Part shown: in pieces, positions 1 to 7,585 of the stretch | How the letters are laid out: each line of letters opens with the position of its first letter | Numbering within the stretch: the stretch's first letter is position 1 | From: JAMCRM01 sp041685075 | GTDB taxonomy: Bacteria; Acidobacteriota; Terriglobia; Bryobacterales; Bryobacteraceae | Assembly (NCBI GenBank): GCA_041685075.1 | Contig: JAWLGN010000081.1 | Span: 1-19,188, forward strand | Direction: 5' to 3' | DNA: 19,188 nt | Program-made: the position numbers and the translations under genes | Notes under the pieces: model-generated | What the model saw: only the letters and a program-made list of their open reading frames with translations | The model's database searches: none | What the model was told of the DNA's origin: nothing

Positions 1-1
1 G

Positions 2-940
2 CGCTCGCTGGGCGGGACGCTGGTGGCGGGCCTGGCCGGCGCCGAGGTGCAGCAGGCGGCGGATGCCATCGCCGGCTGCGGCGCGGCGCGCATTCTAGGA
101 GTATCGGGCGAAGCCTTCGGGCAGCCGCGCTACGCGAGCGACGCGGCGGCGGCAGAGGCGCTCTGCCGGGCCTCCGGCGCAACCCTGGTGGTGGCGCCTT
201 CCACCTCCCGCTGGGCGCGCGTGCTGCCCGGCGTGGCGCATCGGCTGGGCGGCGCGGTGGATACCCACGTTGCCGGGCTGGAAGCGGCCGATGCCGGGCC
301 GGCCGTCACCCGCTGGTACTACCGGCAGCGCATGGAGGGCGTGTTCTCGCGCACCAGGCGGCCATGGATCCTGCTGGTGGAAGCGGGCATCCGGCCGGCG
401 TGGTCCGGCGCGGCGGGTACCGCTACGGTTGAGAACGTGCCGCTGGAGCTGCCGGAGATGCGCACAGAAGTGTGCGGCGTCCGCGCGCCCGAAGCCGGCC
501 AGCAGACCATCCGGCCGGACGCGGATCTGCTCTTCGTGGCGGGCGCCGGCTGGACCAAAAAGCAGGCCGATGGAAAAGCGCACGTCGAGGAGGCCGAACG
601 CCTGATCCTGGGGCTGCTGAAGGCCGCCCAGGCTTCGCTGGGCAGCACCAAGTCGCTGGTGGATTTGAGCGGCGAGGGGCAGGCGGTGCTGCGCTTCATG
701 TCGCACCTCAACCAGGTGGGACAGACGGGTTCCACCCCGCGGCACGCCAAGGGCCTGGCCACCTGCTGCCACGGCGAAGAGCCGCACGTGGTGGGATGGC
801 GCTTCATCAACGAGCGGCGGGCCGTCAACCTGGATCCCAACTGCGGCTGGGCGCGCGGCAAGGCCGATGTATTGTACGTGGCCGATGCATTTGCCGTGGT
901 CGAAAAACTGACCGAGTTGCTGGCTGCTTCCAAGGCTTGA
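2..940 (+). CDS. etfA: Electron transfer flavoprotein, alpha subunit (divergent, 5' truncated)
   Basis: The reading frame is already open at the window edge, so the true start lies upstream; the internal GTG at 23 is unlikely to be the start. ETF alpha pairs with a beta subunit, binds FAD and passes electrons from acyl-CoA-type dehydrogenases to the quinone pool or to a bifurcating partner. The C-terminal third matches the FAD domain of EtfA: the VGQTG motif, a His-x-x-Gly 19 residues further on, an AVNLDP stretch matching the family AINKDP, and a closing VADAFAVVEKL helix. The motif spacing equals that of canonical EtfA. Odd points: the Ser-Arg pair that normally lies just before VGQTG reads Gly-Glu here, and the family GISG segment is replaced by a Cys-Cys-His-Gly segment. 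A beta subunit would be expected upstream, outside the window. Family assignment is firm; the electron partner is unknown. Confidence 0.85.
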   Translation, partial: RSLGGTLVAGLAGAEVQQAADAIAGCGAARILGVSGEAFGQPRYASDAAAAEALCRASGATLVVAPSTSRWARVLPGVAHRLGGAVDTHVAGLEAADAGPAVTRWYYRQRMEGVFSRTRRPWILLVEAGIRPAWSGAAGTATVENVPLELPEMRTEVCGVRAPEAGQQTIRPDADLLFVAGAGWTKKQADGKAHVEEAERLILGLLKAAQASLGSTKSLVDLSGEGQAVLRFMSHLNQVGQTGSTPRHAKGLATCCHGEEPHVVGWRFINERRAVNLDPNCGWARGKADVLYVADAFAVVEKLTELLAASKA

Positions 941-1000
941 AGCCGCCGCGTGACCCGTCGGCCGGTGCTAAACTGGTGATTGTTCGAGGCAGGCCAGCCC

Positions 1001-2467
1001 TTGAGTAGATTGATATTAGCGGCGGTCCTGCTGGTGGCATTCGCACGGCCGGGCGCACCGGCCGAGCAAGGCCAGCTAGACGCCAGCCCGGGCCTTTTCA
1101 CCGTCATGGCCGCGCTGAACGCGGCGGGATTCGACGCCGAAGTTGCGTCCCCCAACAACCATCCCCTGCGCGATGCCGTGCGGGCGGAACTGGCCAGGCG
1201 TAACATCCCCAGCCTGGCGAAGATCCGGGAGTTTATCCAGCAGCACCAGCGCAAGACCGACGTCGAGGAGCTGACCCAGTACATCTCCTTCGCGCTGGCT
1301 TCTGCCGGGCCGCCGGATTTCGGTTTCCGCCTGCGGGACGTGGAAGTACCGCCGCAAGCGGCGGCGCTCAGGGAGTTGGCCCCGCTGCTGGCGGCCTTCT
1401 ACAAAGAAGCCGGGATCGAGGATCTGTGGAATGCCTCGCAGCCGGCCATCGACAGTTACGTTGCGCGCTACCACGAGCCGGTGACGCAGGTGGTGCTCGA
1501 GGTGAACAGCTACCTTCGGAACGTCAGCGAAGAGCGGTCGATGGGGCGCCGCTTCCAGATCTACCTCGAGCTGCTGGCGCCGCCCAACCAGGTGCAGACG
1601 CGCAGCTACGGGCACGATTATTTCGTGGTGGTGACGCCGTCGGCGGAGATTAAGACGGACGAGATCCGCTACGCCTACCTGTTTTACCTGCTCGATCCCC
1701 TGGCGACGCGCAGCGCCGAGGTGCTGAACCGCAAGCGCGGGCTGATCGACCACGCGCAGCGGGCCACCACGCTCTCGGGCGCCTACAAGGAAGATTTTCT
1801 GCTGCTGACCACCGCCTCCCTGGTGAAGGCCGTGGAAGCGCGGCTGCTGCGCAAGCCGGAGATGGTGGACGCGGCATTGAAACAGGGCTACATTCTGGCG
1901 CCCTACTTCTGGGAGCAGCTTCCGGCGTACGAAAAGCAGGAACAGTCGATGCGCTTCTACTACCCGGAGATGGTGAAGGCCATCGACCTGCGGAAAGAGG
2001 AGGCGCGGCTGGCTTCGGTGGAGTTCGCCGGCCCGGAGCCGGAGCCGCCGGCGCCGCCGCCCGAGCCGGTGTTGAGCGGCGTGGAGAAGATTCTGGAAGA
2101 GGCCGAGCAAGCCTATACGGAGCGCCAGATCCCGGCCGCGCGGGAGGCCTACCTGCGGGCCGTCAAGGAGACCACGGACCAGAAGCTGCACGCGCGGGCC
2201 TACTACGGGCTGGCGCGCATCGCGGTCCTGGAGAACAACCCGGAGCTGGCCGAGCGGCTGTTTTTGAAAACCCTGGAGTGCTCGCCGGAGCCGCAGGCGA
2301 GGGCGTGGACACTGGTATACCTGGGCCGGCTATCGGACGCCGCGGGCGAACGGGAGCAGGCAGTGCGGTACTATCGGGACGCCCTGGCGGTGGAAGGCGC
2401 ATCGGAAGGGGCGCGCCGGGCTGCCGAACAAGGCAGCCAGCAGAGCTTCAGCAATCAGGAAAGGTGA
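1001..2467 (+). CDS. Exported TPR-containing protein of unknown function
   Basis: The protein is 488 aa from the TTG at 1001. That start places a signal peptide (SRLILAAVLLVAFA, then an Ala-rich cleavage region) at the very N-terminus. The alternative TTG at 980 would add seven residues ahead of it. The body, about residues 30-340, is a helical and beta region I do not recognise. A Pro/Glu-rich linker follows at about 345-362. The C-terminal part, about 365-475, holds roughly three tetratricopeptide-like helix pairs with the A-x-x-x-Y-x-x-x-R spacing typical of TPRs. It probably acts as a periplasmic scaffold. It lies 20 bp upstream of a second exported TPR gene and is probably cotranscribed with it. 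The role is not deducible from sequence; 'exported, TPR' is what can be supported. Confidence 0.75.
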   Translation: MSRLILAAVLLVAFARPGAPAEQGQLDASPGLFTVMAALNAAGFDAEVASPNNHPLRDAVRAELARRNIPSLAKIREFIQQHQRKTDVEELTQYISFALASAGPPDFGFRLRDVEVPPQAAALRELAPLLAAFYKEAGIEDLWNASQPAIDSYVARYHEPVTQVVLEVNSYLRNVSEERSMGRRFQIYLELLAPPNQVQTRSYGHDYFVVVTPSAEIKTDEIRYAYLFYLLDPLATRSAEVLNRKRGLIDHAQRATTLSGAYKEDFLLLTTASLVKAVEARLLRKPEMVDAALKQGYILAPYFWEQLPAYEKQEQSMRFYYPEMVKAIDLRKEEARLASVEFAGPEPEPPAPPPEPVLSGVEKILEEAEQAYTERQIPAAREAYLRAVKETTDQKLHARAYYGLARIAVLENNPELAERLFLKTLECSPEPQARAWTLVYLGRLSDAAGEREQAVRYYRDALAVEGASEGARRAAEQGSQQSFSNQER

Positions 2468-2472
2468 AGGTG

Positions 2473-2478
2473 AAGGAG
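2473..2478 (+). promoter_or_regulatory. Shine-Dalgarno AAGGAG fixing the start of the second TPR gene
   Basis: AAGGAG lies 9 nt upstream of the ATG at 2488. It rules out the much longer in-frame extension from 2278, which would run through the preceding gene. Confidence 0.75.
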
Positions 2479-2487
2479 TTCTTTCTT

Positions 2488-3354
2488 ATGAATCGATTAT
2501 TCGCGCGCGGTATCCTGGCTTTGGCAGGCGCCGCGACCCTTATGGCCCAACAGCCGGCGCCAGCGCCGCAGCCCGAGCCTGCGGCGGCCCCGTCTTCCCC
2601 CGTGGCCAAGCAGCCGCAGCCCAAGTCGAAAGGCGAACTGGAGAGCCTTCAGGCGCTGTTCAACGCGCAGACGCCGGATGCGCGCATCGCGGCCGCCGAT
2701 GAGCTGGTGACCAAGTACGCCGATACGGAGTTCAAGGATTTGGCGCTGTTCTTCGCCGCCATGTCGTTCGAGCAGAAGGGCGACGTCGAGAAGGCCATCA
2801 TCTACGGCGAGCGAGCGCTCGAGGCCAACGGCGAGAACTACAATACGATGCTGCTGCTGGCGCGCCTTACAGCCCAGCGCACCCGCGAGCACGACCTGGA
2901 CCGGGAAGAGAAACTGACGCGCGTGGAAAATTACGTGAAGTCCGTGGAGAAGATCCTGGCCACCGCGCCCCGGCCCAACCCGCAGATCACCGACGAGCAG
3001 TGGGCCACGGCCAAGAAGGACCTGATGGCCCAGGGGTACGAGGCTCTGGGGCTGGCCGCCCTGGCTCGCAAGAAGTATGGCGATGCCGCCGCGGAGTTCA
3101 AGAAGGCGATGGATAACTCCAGCCAGCAGGATCCGGCCACCATGGTGCGGTTGGGCGCGGCCTATAACCTGGACGGCAAGCACGATGAGGCTATCGCGGT
3201 GCTCGACAAAGTCATCGCCATGACCGACGTGCATCCGCAGGTGAAGCAGTACGCGCAGGCCGAGAAGGTGCGGGCCACGCAGGCCAAGGCCGGCGGCGCC
3301 AAGCCGGCGCAGCCCGCGACGCCTCCGGGCACGGTGGAGATCAAGCGGCCCTGA
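2488..3354 (+). CDS. Exported TPR protein
   Basis: The protein is 288 aa from ATG 2488, chosen because a strong AAGGAG sits 9 nt upstream and a signal peptide follows at once (MNRLFARGILALAGAATLMAQ, probable cleavage near Ala-Gln at 20-21). A Pro/Ala/Gln-rich linker covers about residues 22-48. The rest is TPR-like: a DLALFFAAMSFEQKGDVEKA helix pair near 85-105, a GLAALARKKYGDAAAEFKKA pair near 190-210, and a LGAAYNLDGKHDEAIAVLDK pair near 225-245. The last ~25 residues are Ala/Pro/Gly-rich and probably disordered. It likely works outside the cytoplasm as a protein-interaction scaffold together with the upstream TPR protein. The stop codon overlaps the inferred start of rnc. No specific function can be assigned. 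Confidence 0.85.
   Translation: MNRLFARGILALAGAATLMAQQPAPAPQPEPAAAPSSPVAKQPQPKSKGELESLQALFNAQTPDARIAAADELVTKYADTEFKDLALFFAAMSFEQKGDVEKAIIYGERALEANGENYNTMLLLARLTAQRTREHDLDREEKLTRVENYVKSVEKILATAPRPNPQITDEQWATAKKDLMAQGYEALGLAALARKKYGDAAAEFKKAMDNSSQQDPATMVRLGAAYNLDGKHDEAIAVLDKVIAMTDVHPQVKQYAQAEKVRATQAKAGGAKPAQPATPPGTVEIKRP
3336..3354 (+). promoter_or_regulatory. Translation initiation region of rnc: GGAG plus CTGA start/stop overlap
   Basis: GGAG at 3336-3339 is followed 11 nt later by CTG at 3351-3353, which overlaps the TGA (3352-3354) of the TPR gene as CTGA. This copies the geometry of the common ATGA coupled start with CTG in place of ATG. No ATG, GTG or TTG occurs in this frame between here and the catalytic motif. 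Confidence 0.55.
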
Positions 3355-4091
3355 CGTCTCACGACGCCGATCGTACGCGCGCGGAACTGGGCGACCTGGA
3401 AGAAGCTATCGGCTACCGCTTCGAGGATCGCGGTATCCTGGTCCGCGCGCTAACCCATAGTTCCCACGTTCACGAGAAAGCCCTTTCCGGCGAGACGCTG
3501 CGTTCCAACGAACTGCTCGAGTTTCTAGGCGACGCGGTGCTGGGCTTTCTGGTGAGCGAGTGGCTGGTGGAGCGCTTTCCGTCGCATCCCGAAGGCCGGC
3601 TCTCGAAGCTCAAGGGTTTTCTGGTAAGCGCCGCGCACCTCTACGAAGCGGCGCGCCGGCTGGACCTGGGGCGCTATCTGCAACTGAGCCGCGGCGAGGA
3701 GATGAGCGGCGGCCGCACGAAACGAACGCTGCTCGGCGACGCCATGGAAGCGTTGATCGCGGCGATTTACCTGGACGGCGGCCTGGAGCCGGTGCGCGGG
3801 TTTCTCCAGCGCTTCGTACTCCCCGACGAGGAGATGGCGAAGGAACTGGAGGACAGCCTCATCGGGGCGGTGGACTTCCGCAGCGCGCTCCAGGAACTCA
3901 CCCAGTCGCGCCACCTGCCGCAGCCTCGCTACTCTCTCATCGCCGAACGCGGCCCGGAGCACTCGAAGACGTTCACGGTGGAGGTGCGGGTGGGGCGCGA
4001 GCACGTCACGCGCGCGGAAGCCCTCACCAAGAAGGGCGCCGCGCAGAAGGCCGCCCGGGAGATCTACCAGCAGCTTGCCGCCGAGGAGTAG
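3351..4091 (+). CDS. rnc: Ribonuclease III
   Basis: RNase III cleaves double-stranded RNA in rRNA processing and mRNA turnover as a homodimer. Counting from CTG 3351 the protein is 246 aa, within the normal range. The catalytic domain carries the signature NELLEFLGDAVL at residues 53-64, with Glu57 and Asp61 matching E. coli E41 and D45. A second acidic pair, Asp130 and Glu133, lies in LLGDAMEALIAAIYLD. The C-terminal dsRNA-binding domain spans about 173-243 and ends with the KKGAAQKAAREIYQQL helix. Family homology begins upstream of the first GTG in the frame (3537), because LEEAIGYRFEDRGILVRALTHSS precedes it, so the GTG cannot be the start. CTG 3351 overlaps the previous stop and has a GGAG upstream; CTG 3387 is a weaker alternative. 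The 3' end overlaps the convergent flavoprotein gene by 28 bp. Function is certain; the start codon is inferred. Confidence 0.93.
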   Translation: MTSHDADRTRAELGDLEEAIGYRFEDRGILVRALTHSSHVHEKALSGETLRSNELLEFLGDAVLGFLVSEWLVERFPSHPEGRLSKLKGFLVSAAHLYEAARRLDLGRYLQLSRGEEMSGGRTKRTLLGDAMEALIAAIYLDGGLEPVRGFLQRFVLPDEEMAKELEDSLIGAVDFRSALQELTQSRHLPQPRYSLIAERGPEHSKTFTVEVRVGREHVTRAEALTKKGAAQKAAREIYQQLAAEE

Positions 4092-5077
4092 CGCGCCCTG
4101 CCGGCCGGCCGCGTCAGGCGGAACAGCAGGGCGGGGGGAAGCAGGCGCGCCAGCACGGGCCCCCATCCGCTGGCAAGCGCGGCGCGGACCAGTCCGGCCA
4201 CCCGGAAGGGGCCGTCCAGGGAGCGCCGGCATCGGGCGAGATAGGCGGCCGGCGTTACCCCGCGGGCCGCGGCCGCACCCGCCATTCCTCCCGTGAGCAG
4301 AGCATTGAGAATGCCGGTGCCGGTGAAGGGATCGACGAAGCTGAGGGCGTCTCCGGCAGGGTAGCCGTAGGGATCCGAAGCAACGGCGCGGACCGGAGCA
4401 AAGACGACCGGCCCCACCGCCATCCAGGACATCGTCCGGCAGAGCGGGCGCAAGCGTTCGGCCAGAGGCGCGGCGTCGCCGACAAGATCGTCGAATGCGA
4501 AGCGCTTCGCCGCCAGCAGGCCCTCGGGCGCGAGCCCGCAGACGTTGGTCAGACCCCCTTCGATGGGGCTCACCCCCACGTACCAGCCGGGAAGGAAGAA
4601 CAGCTCGACGGCATCGCGGGCGGGTCCGCTGAAGTGCGCCTTGAACCCGAACAGCCGGGCTCCTCTCGGTTGGACGGCTCTTCTGCCGGTGGCGATTACG
4701 GTTGCGGCGCCGGGCACACGCTCCGTCATCGCGGTGGCGCCGCGCCGCAGGGCCTGCTCGTAGAGCACGCGATCGAAGTGAAAGCGGCTGATGCCGAAGC
4801 CGTACTCCGGCAGCGTGTACCGCCTTTCGACGCTGCCGGCGCGCAGGATGAAAGTGCGGATGGGGGCCGGGCCCAGCCTCATGATCTCCGGCCAGACGCC
4901 CAGGGCGTCCAAAACTTCCGGCGCGCCGGGGGACAGAAACTCGCCACAGACCTTGTGCCTGGGGGTCCGCGACTTCTCCGCTATCGAGACCGCGGCCCCT
5001 TCCGCCAGCGCCGCCAACGCCGCGGCCGAGCCGGCCGGCCCGGCGCCGAGCACTTGAACTGCAGGCCTTCGCTCCAA
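4064..5077 (-). CDS. FAD-dependent oxidoreductase, geranylgeranyl-reductase/UbiH-like family
   Basis: The protein is 337 aa. An N-terminal Rossmann motif (VLGAGPAGSAA, about residues 9-19) binds the FAD ADP moiety. KVCGEFLSPGA at 42-52 is the Lys-x-Cys-Gly-Glu signature of geranylgeranyl-reductase-like flavoproteins. GDALSFVDPFTGTGI at 242-256 is the second FAD motif (GD...DP..G.GI). The family reduces isoprenoid double bonds or hydroxylates aromatic substrates; the substrate cannot be named here. The start is TTG at 5077, supported by AGGTGAGG about 5 nt upstream. It lies 36 bp after the debranching-enzyme gene and probably ends that minus-strand transcript. The last ~30 residues have no obvious family match and are encoded over the rnc 3' end. 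Confidence 0.85.
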   Translation of the reverse strand: MERRPAVQVLGAGPAGSAAALAALAEGAAVSIAEKSRTPRHKVCGEFLSPGAPEVLDALGVWPEIMRLGPAPIRTFILRAGSVERRYTLPEYGFGISRFHFDRVLYEQALRRGATAMTERVPGAATVIATGRRAVQPRGARLFGFKAHFSGPARDAVELFFLPGWYVGVSPIEGGLTNVCGLAPEGLLAAKRFAFDDLVGDAAPLAERLRPLCRTMSWMAVGPVVFAPVRAVASDPYGYPAGDALSFVDPFTGTGILNALLTGGMAGAAAARGVTPAAYLARCRRSLDGPFRVAGLVRAALASGWGPVLARLLPPALLFRLTRPAGRARYSSAASCW

Positions 5078-5113
5078 GCTGCCTCACCTTAGCACGTCCA
5101 GGCAACGGCCGGT

Positions 5114-7519
5114 TCAGCCGCCCGAGGCGCGCCGGAGGGCCCACCAGCCGAGCGCGCCGGCCAGCACAGCCCCGGCCACGCCGGCCGCCCGGCGTCCGGC
5201 TCGTGTATGCGGCAACATCGTCTCGGCGGCGCCTTCAAGACGCTCCGCGGCGCCGGCCGTGATGGACCACGGGCTCGGCTGCCTGACGATGTGCAAACGG
5301 CCGCGCAGGTCCTCGACCGTGAAGCCGGTGGCGCCGTCTTTCTTCCGCCGGAATAGGATAGTCGCGGCGGCGTCCCCTACCCTCAGGTTCCGCAGCCGGA
5401 TCTCCGGAAGCCACTCCGGCAGGTGCGGGTCGATGAAAAGGGTCCGCAAGGGCGCGTACGGGTAGAGACCCAGGATGGCCTGGAGCAGGGAGAAGATGGC
5501 CGAGGAAGACCATGCCTGGGGGGAATTGGACTGTGGATAGAACGCCGGGAACGGGTGCTCGGCATCGCGCGCGTGCCCCGAGAAGACCTCCGGCAGGCGG
5601 TAGTGCTCGAAGAGCGCGGCGGCGTCGAACTGCGCGCGCGCAATCCGTTCCACGGAACTCCACAGGCCGTAGCGCATGAAGCCTATGGCGAAGGTCCCCT
5701 GCTCGACCGGCCAGACCGATCCGCGATGGTAGCTGTAGGGGTTGTACGCCGGGTGTTCGGAGGAAAGGGTGCGGACTCCCCAGCCGGAAAACAGGTCGTC
5801 GCGGAGAAGGCGATCCGCCGTAGCTCCGGCGAGCGCGCGGTCCACGATTCCGGTGGCGAGACAATGGCCCGCGTTCGAACCGATGGACCGGATGGGCCGG
5901 TTGCGCGCATCCAGGCCCATGGCGTAAAACCCCAGGTCCTCCATCCAGAAGACGTCGTTGAAGCGCTTTTTCAGTTCGGCGGCCTGGCGCCGGAGCCTTC
6001 GCGCCTCGTCCCTTTCTCCCAGCCACCAGAGGACCTCGGCCAGGTGCAGCTTGGCCAGGTAGACGAAGCCCTGCTCCTCGCAGGTGGCGATGGGCGGCTC
6101 GACCTGCGCGCCGGCTTCGTCCACGATGGCATCGCCGGAATCCTTCCACGCCTGGTGCCTGACGCCCTGGATGGAGTTGGTGCGGTACTCGTAGAAGCCG
6201 TCGCCATCGAGGTCGGCGTAGCGGTCGAGCCAACGCAGGGCGGCGAGGGCGGGTTCGACGAGCGGCCGCACGAGGTCGCGGTCGCCGGTCCAGTGCCACA
6301 GCTCCGCCACCACCACGGGATAGAAGCCGGAGGTGGTGATGGAGCCGTAATAGCGCCCGCGGGGATTGTAGTGCAGCGCTTCCAGCGGTCCGGTGTGCGC
6401 TTCGTGCAGCATGCGGCCGGGCTGCTCGTCGCGCCAGGGGTTGGTTTCGGTTCCCTGCCGGCGCGCCAGTTCCTCCAGCGTTCCTTCCATCATTTCGGGA
6501 CCGGTAAGGGCGGCCTGCCAGGCGGCGGTCAGGGTATCCCGGCCGAACAGCGCCACGTAGATGGGGAGCCCCGCTGCCATCGTCCACTTGCGCTCGCCGC
6601 GGTCGAGGTCGTAGAGCCGCAGCGACGCGAGATCCCGCTTGGCCTGTTCCAGCGCGCTGACCACTACCTGGAGAAGCTCCGGGCAGGTGGGCGATTCGAA
6701 ACCCGTAGCGCCCGTCAGAAACATCCGCCGCCGCTCGTCGAAGAGGTTGGCGGTTCCGGTGAAGGAGCGGCAGCGGTAGAGCGGAGCCAGCACCTGGCCG
6801 TCGATCATGGGGATGAAGTTCAGGCAGCAGTGCCACCTTCCACCGGGCTCAAGGTCGATCGGAAAAACAATTCGCCCCTCGCGATAATCGGCCGGTGAAG
6901 AGAGGTGTTCCAACCGGACCGCCAGTTGGCGGTGGATAGCGGCATCTCCCGTGTTGGACTGCTGGTCGTAATGGTGTTCGGCCGAGTAGTCGAAGACCAG
7001 TTCGCAGAGGCCGGTTGCGGGGCGCCACTCGCGCTTGAGCTCTCCCTGCTGCAGGCGGCGGCTTTTCGTTTCGACCTGGTCCGCGAAGTCGGCGTCGATA
7101 TCCAGCGCAAACTCGAAGGACGTGGGCTGCTGGGTGAAGTTGGTGAGATCCAGGTCCTCGTGCAATCCCTCCCCCACGTACCTCGAGACGCGCAGTTCGA
7201 GGGTTTCCTGCGATGCCGCGCCGAGGGCTCCGCTGCCGTGATCCTCCTCGACTTCGACGCCCGGGGCGGCGACGATGTAGTATCCCAGCCAGGTGTGCTG
7301 CTCGACATTGGATAGAGCCACCGGCTGCGGCGGAGCGCCGTCGAAAAGATAGCCATACCTGGAGAGCAGGCGTGTCTGGTGTACGAAGAGACCCCGTTCC
7401 CTTCCGCCGGCAATGGTTCCGTCCAGTTCGGTGGCGAGCACCGTGCGGCTCTGGCTGGTGTAAATGGTGTCCGAGCGCGGGCGCAAGCGGACAAGAAACC
7501 CGGGCCTGTGTTCAAACAT
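5114..7519 (-). CDS. Amylo-alpha-1,6-glucosidase/glycogen-debranching-like protein with C-terminal membrane segment
   Basis: The protein is 801 aa with two parts. Residues ~1-265 resemble the all-beta N-terminal domain of glycogen debranching enzymes. Residues ~280-740 form an (alpha/alpha)6 barrel of the MGH1/GDE_C kind. Visible motifs include FGRDTLTAAW (325-334), HEAHTG (372-377), WKDSGDAI (458-465), where the Asp residues are candidate catalytic acids, and GSVWPVEQG (600-608). Such enzymes hydrolyse alpha-1,6 branch points or related glycosidic bonds. Unusually, the C-terminus ends in a hydrophobic segment at ~777-796 (AAGVAGAVLAGALGWWAL) flanked by Arg residues, and there is no N-terminal signal peptide. 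This suggests a tail-anchored cytoplasmic enzyme. The ATG at 7519 has only a weak GGGG upstream. It follows a DUF4380/mutarotase-like gene by 66 bp. The exact substrate is uncertain. Confidence 0.85.
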   Translation of the reverse strand: MFEHRPGFLVRLRPRSDTIYTSQSRTVLATELDGTIAGGRERGLFVHQTRLLSRYGYLFDGAPPQPVALSNVEQHTWLGYYIVAAPGVEVEEDHGSGALGAASQETLELRVSRYVGEGLHEDLDLTNFTQQPTSFEFALDIDADFADQVETKSRRLQQGELKREWRPATGLCELVFDYSAEHHYDQQSNTGDAAIHRQLAVRLEHLSSPADYREGRIVFPIDLEPGGRWHCCLNFIPMIDGQVLAPLYRCRSFTGTANLFDERRRMFLTGATGFESPTCPELLQVVVSALEQAKRDLASLRLYDLDRGERKWTMAAGLPIYVALFGRDTLTAAWQAALTGPEMMEGTLEELARRQGTETNPWRDEQPGRMLHEAHTGPLEALHYNPRGRYYGSITTSGFYPVVVAELWHWTGDRDLVRPLVEPALAALRWLDRYADLDGDGFYEYRTNSIQGVRHQAWKDSGDAIVDEAGAQVEPPIATCEEQGFVYLAKLHLAEVLWWLGERDEARRLRRQAAELKKRFNDVFWMEDLGFYAMGLDARNRPIRSIGSNAGHCLATGIVDRALAGATADRLLRDDLFSGWGVRTLSSEHPAYNPYSYHRGSVWPVEQGTFAIGFMRYGLWSSVERIARAQFDAAALFEHYRLPEVFSGHARDAEHPFPAFYPQSNSPQAWSSSAIFSLLQAILGLYPYAPLRTLFIDPHLPEWLPEIRLRNLRVGDAAATILFRRKKDGATGFTVEDLRGRLHIVRQPSPWSITAGAAERLEGAAETMLPHTRAGRRAAGVAGAVLAGALGWWALRRASGG

Positions 7520-7585
7520 GGCTGAGCCCCGCCACCCGCAGGCAGCACGCGACCCGCCATGTTGGACCCAACGCCCGGGCGGCGG

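Noticed and set aside
950..974. Possible promoter before the first TPR gene (GTGACC and TAAACT)
   Set aside because: The spacing is only 13 bases, too short for sigma-70.
3525..5144. Long 539-aa minus-strand open frame, plus the 510-aa plus-strand frame at 3560-5092
   Set aside because: Both are Arg/Pro/Gly-rich shadow frames over rnc and the flavoprotein gene; the real frames carry full family motifs.
5423..6898. 491-aa plus-strand frame opposite the debranching gene
   Set aside because: Shadow of the minus-strand gene in GC-rich DNA; no recognisable domain or ribosome-binding site.
7561..7573. Short palindrome GTTGGACCCAAC between the DUF4380 and debranching genes
   Set aside because: Five-bp arms with a two-base centre; too short to distinguish from chance and not repeated elsewhere in the window.
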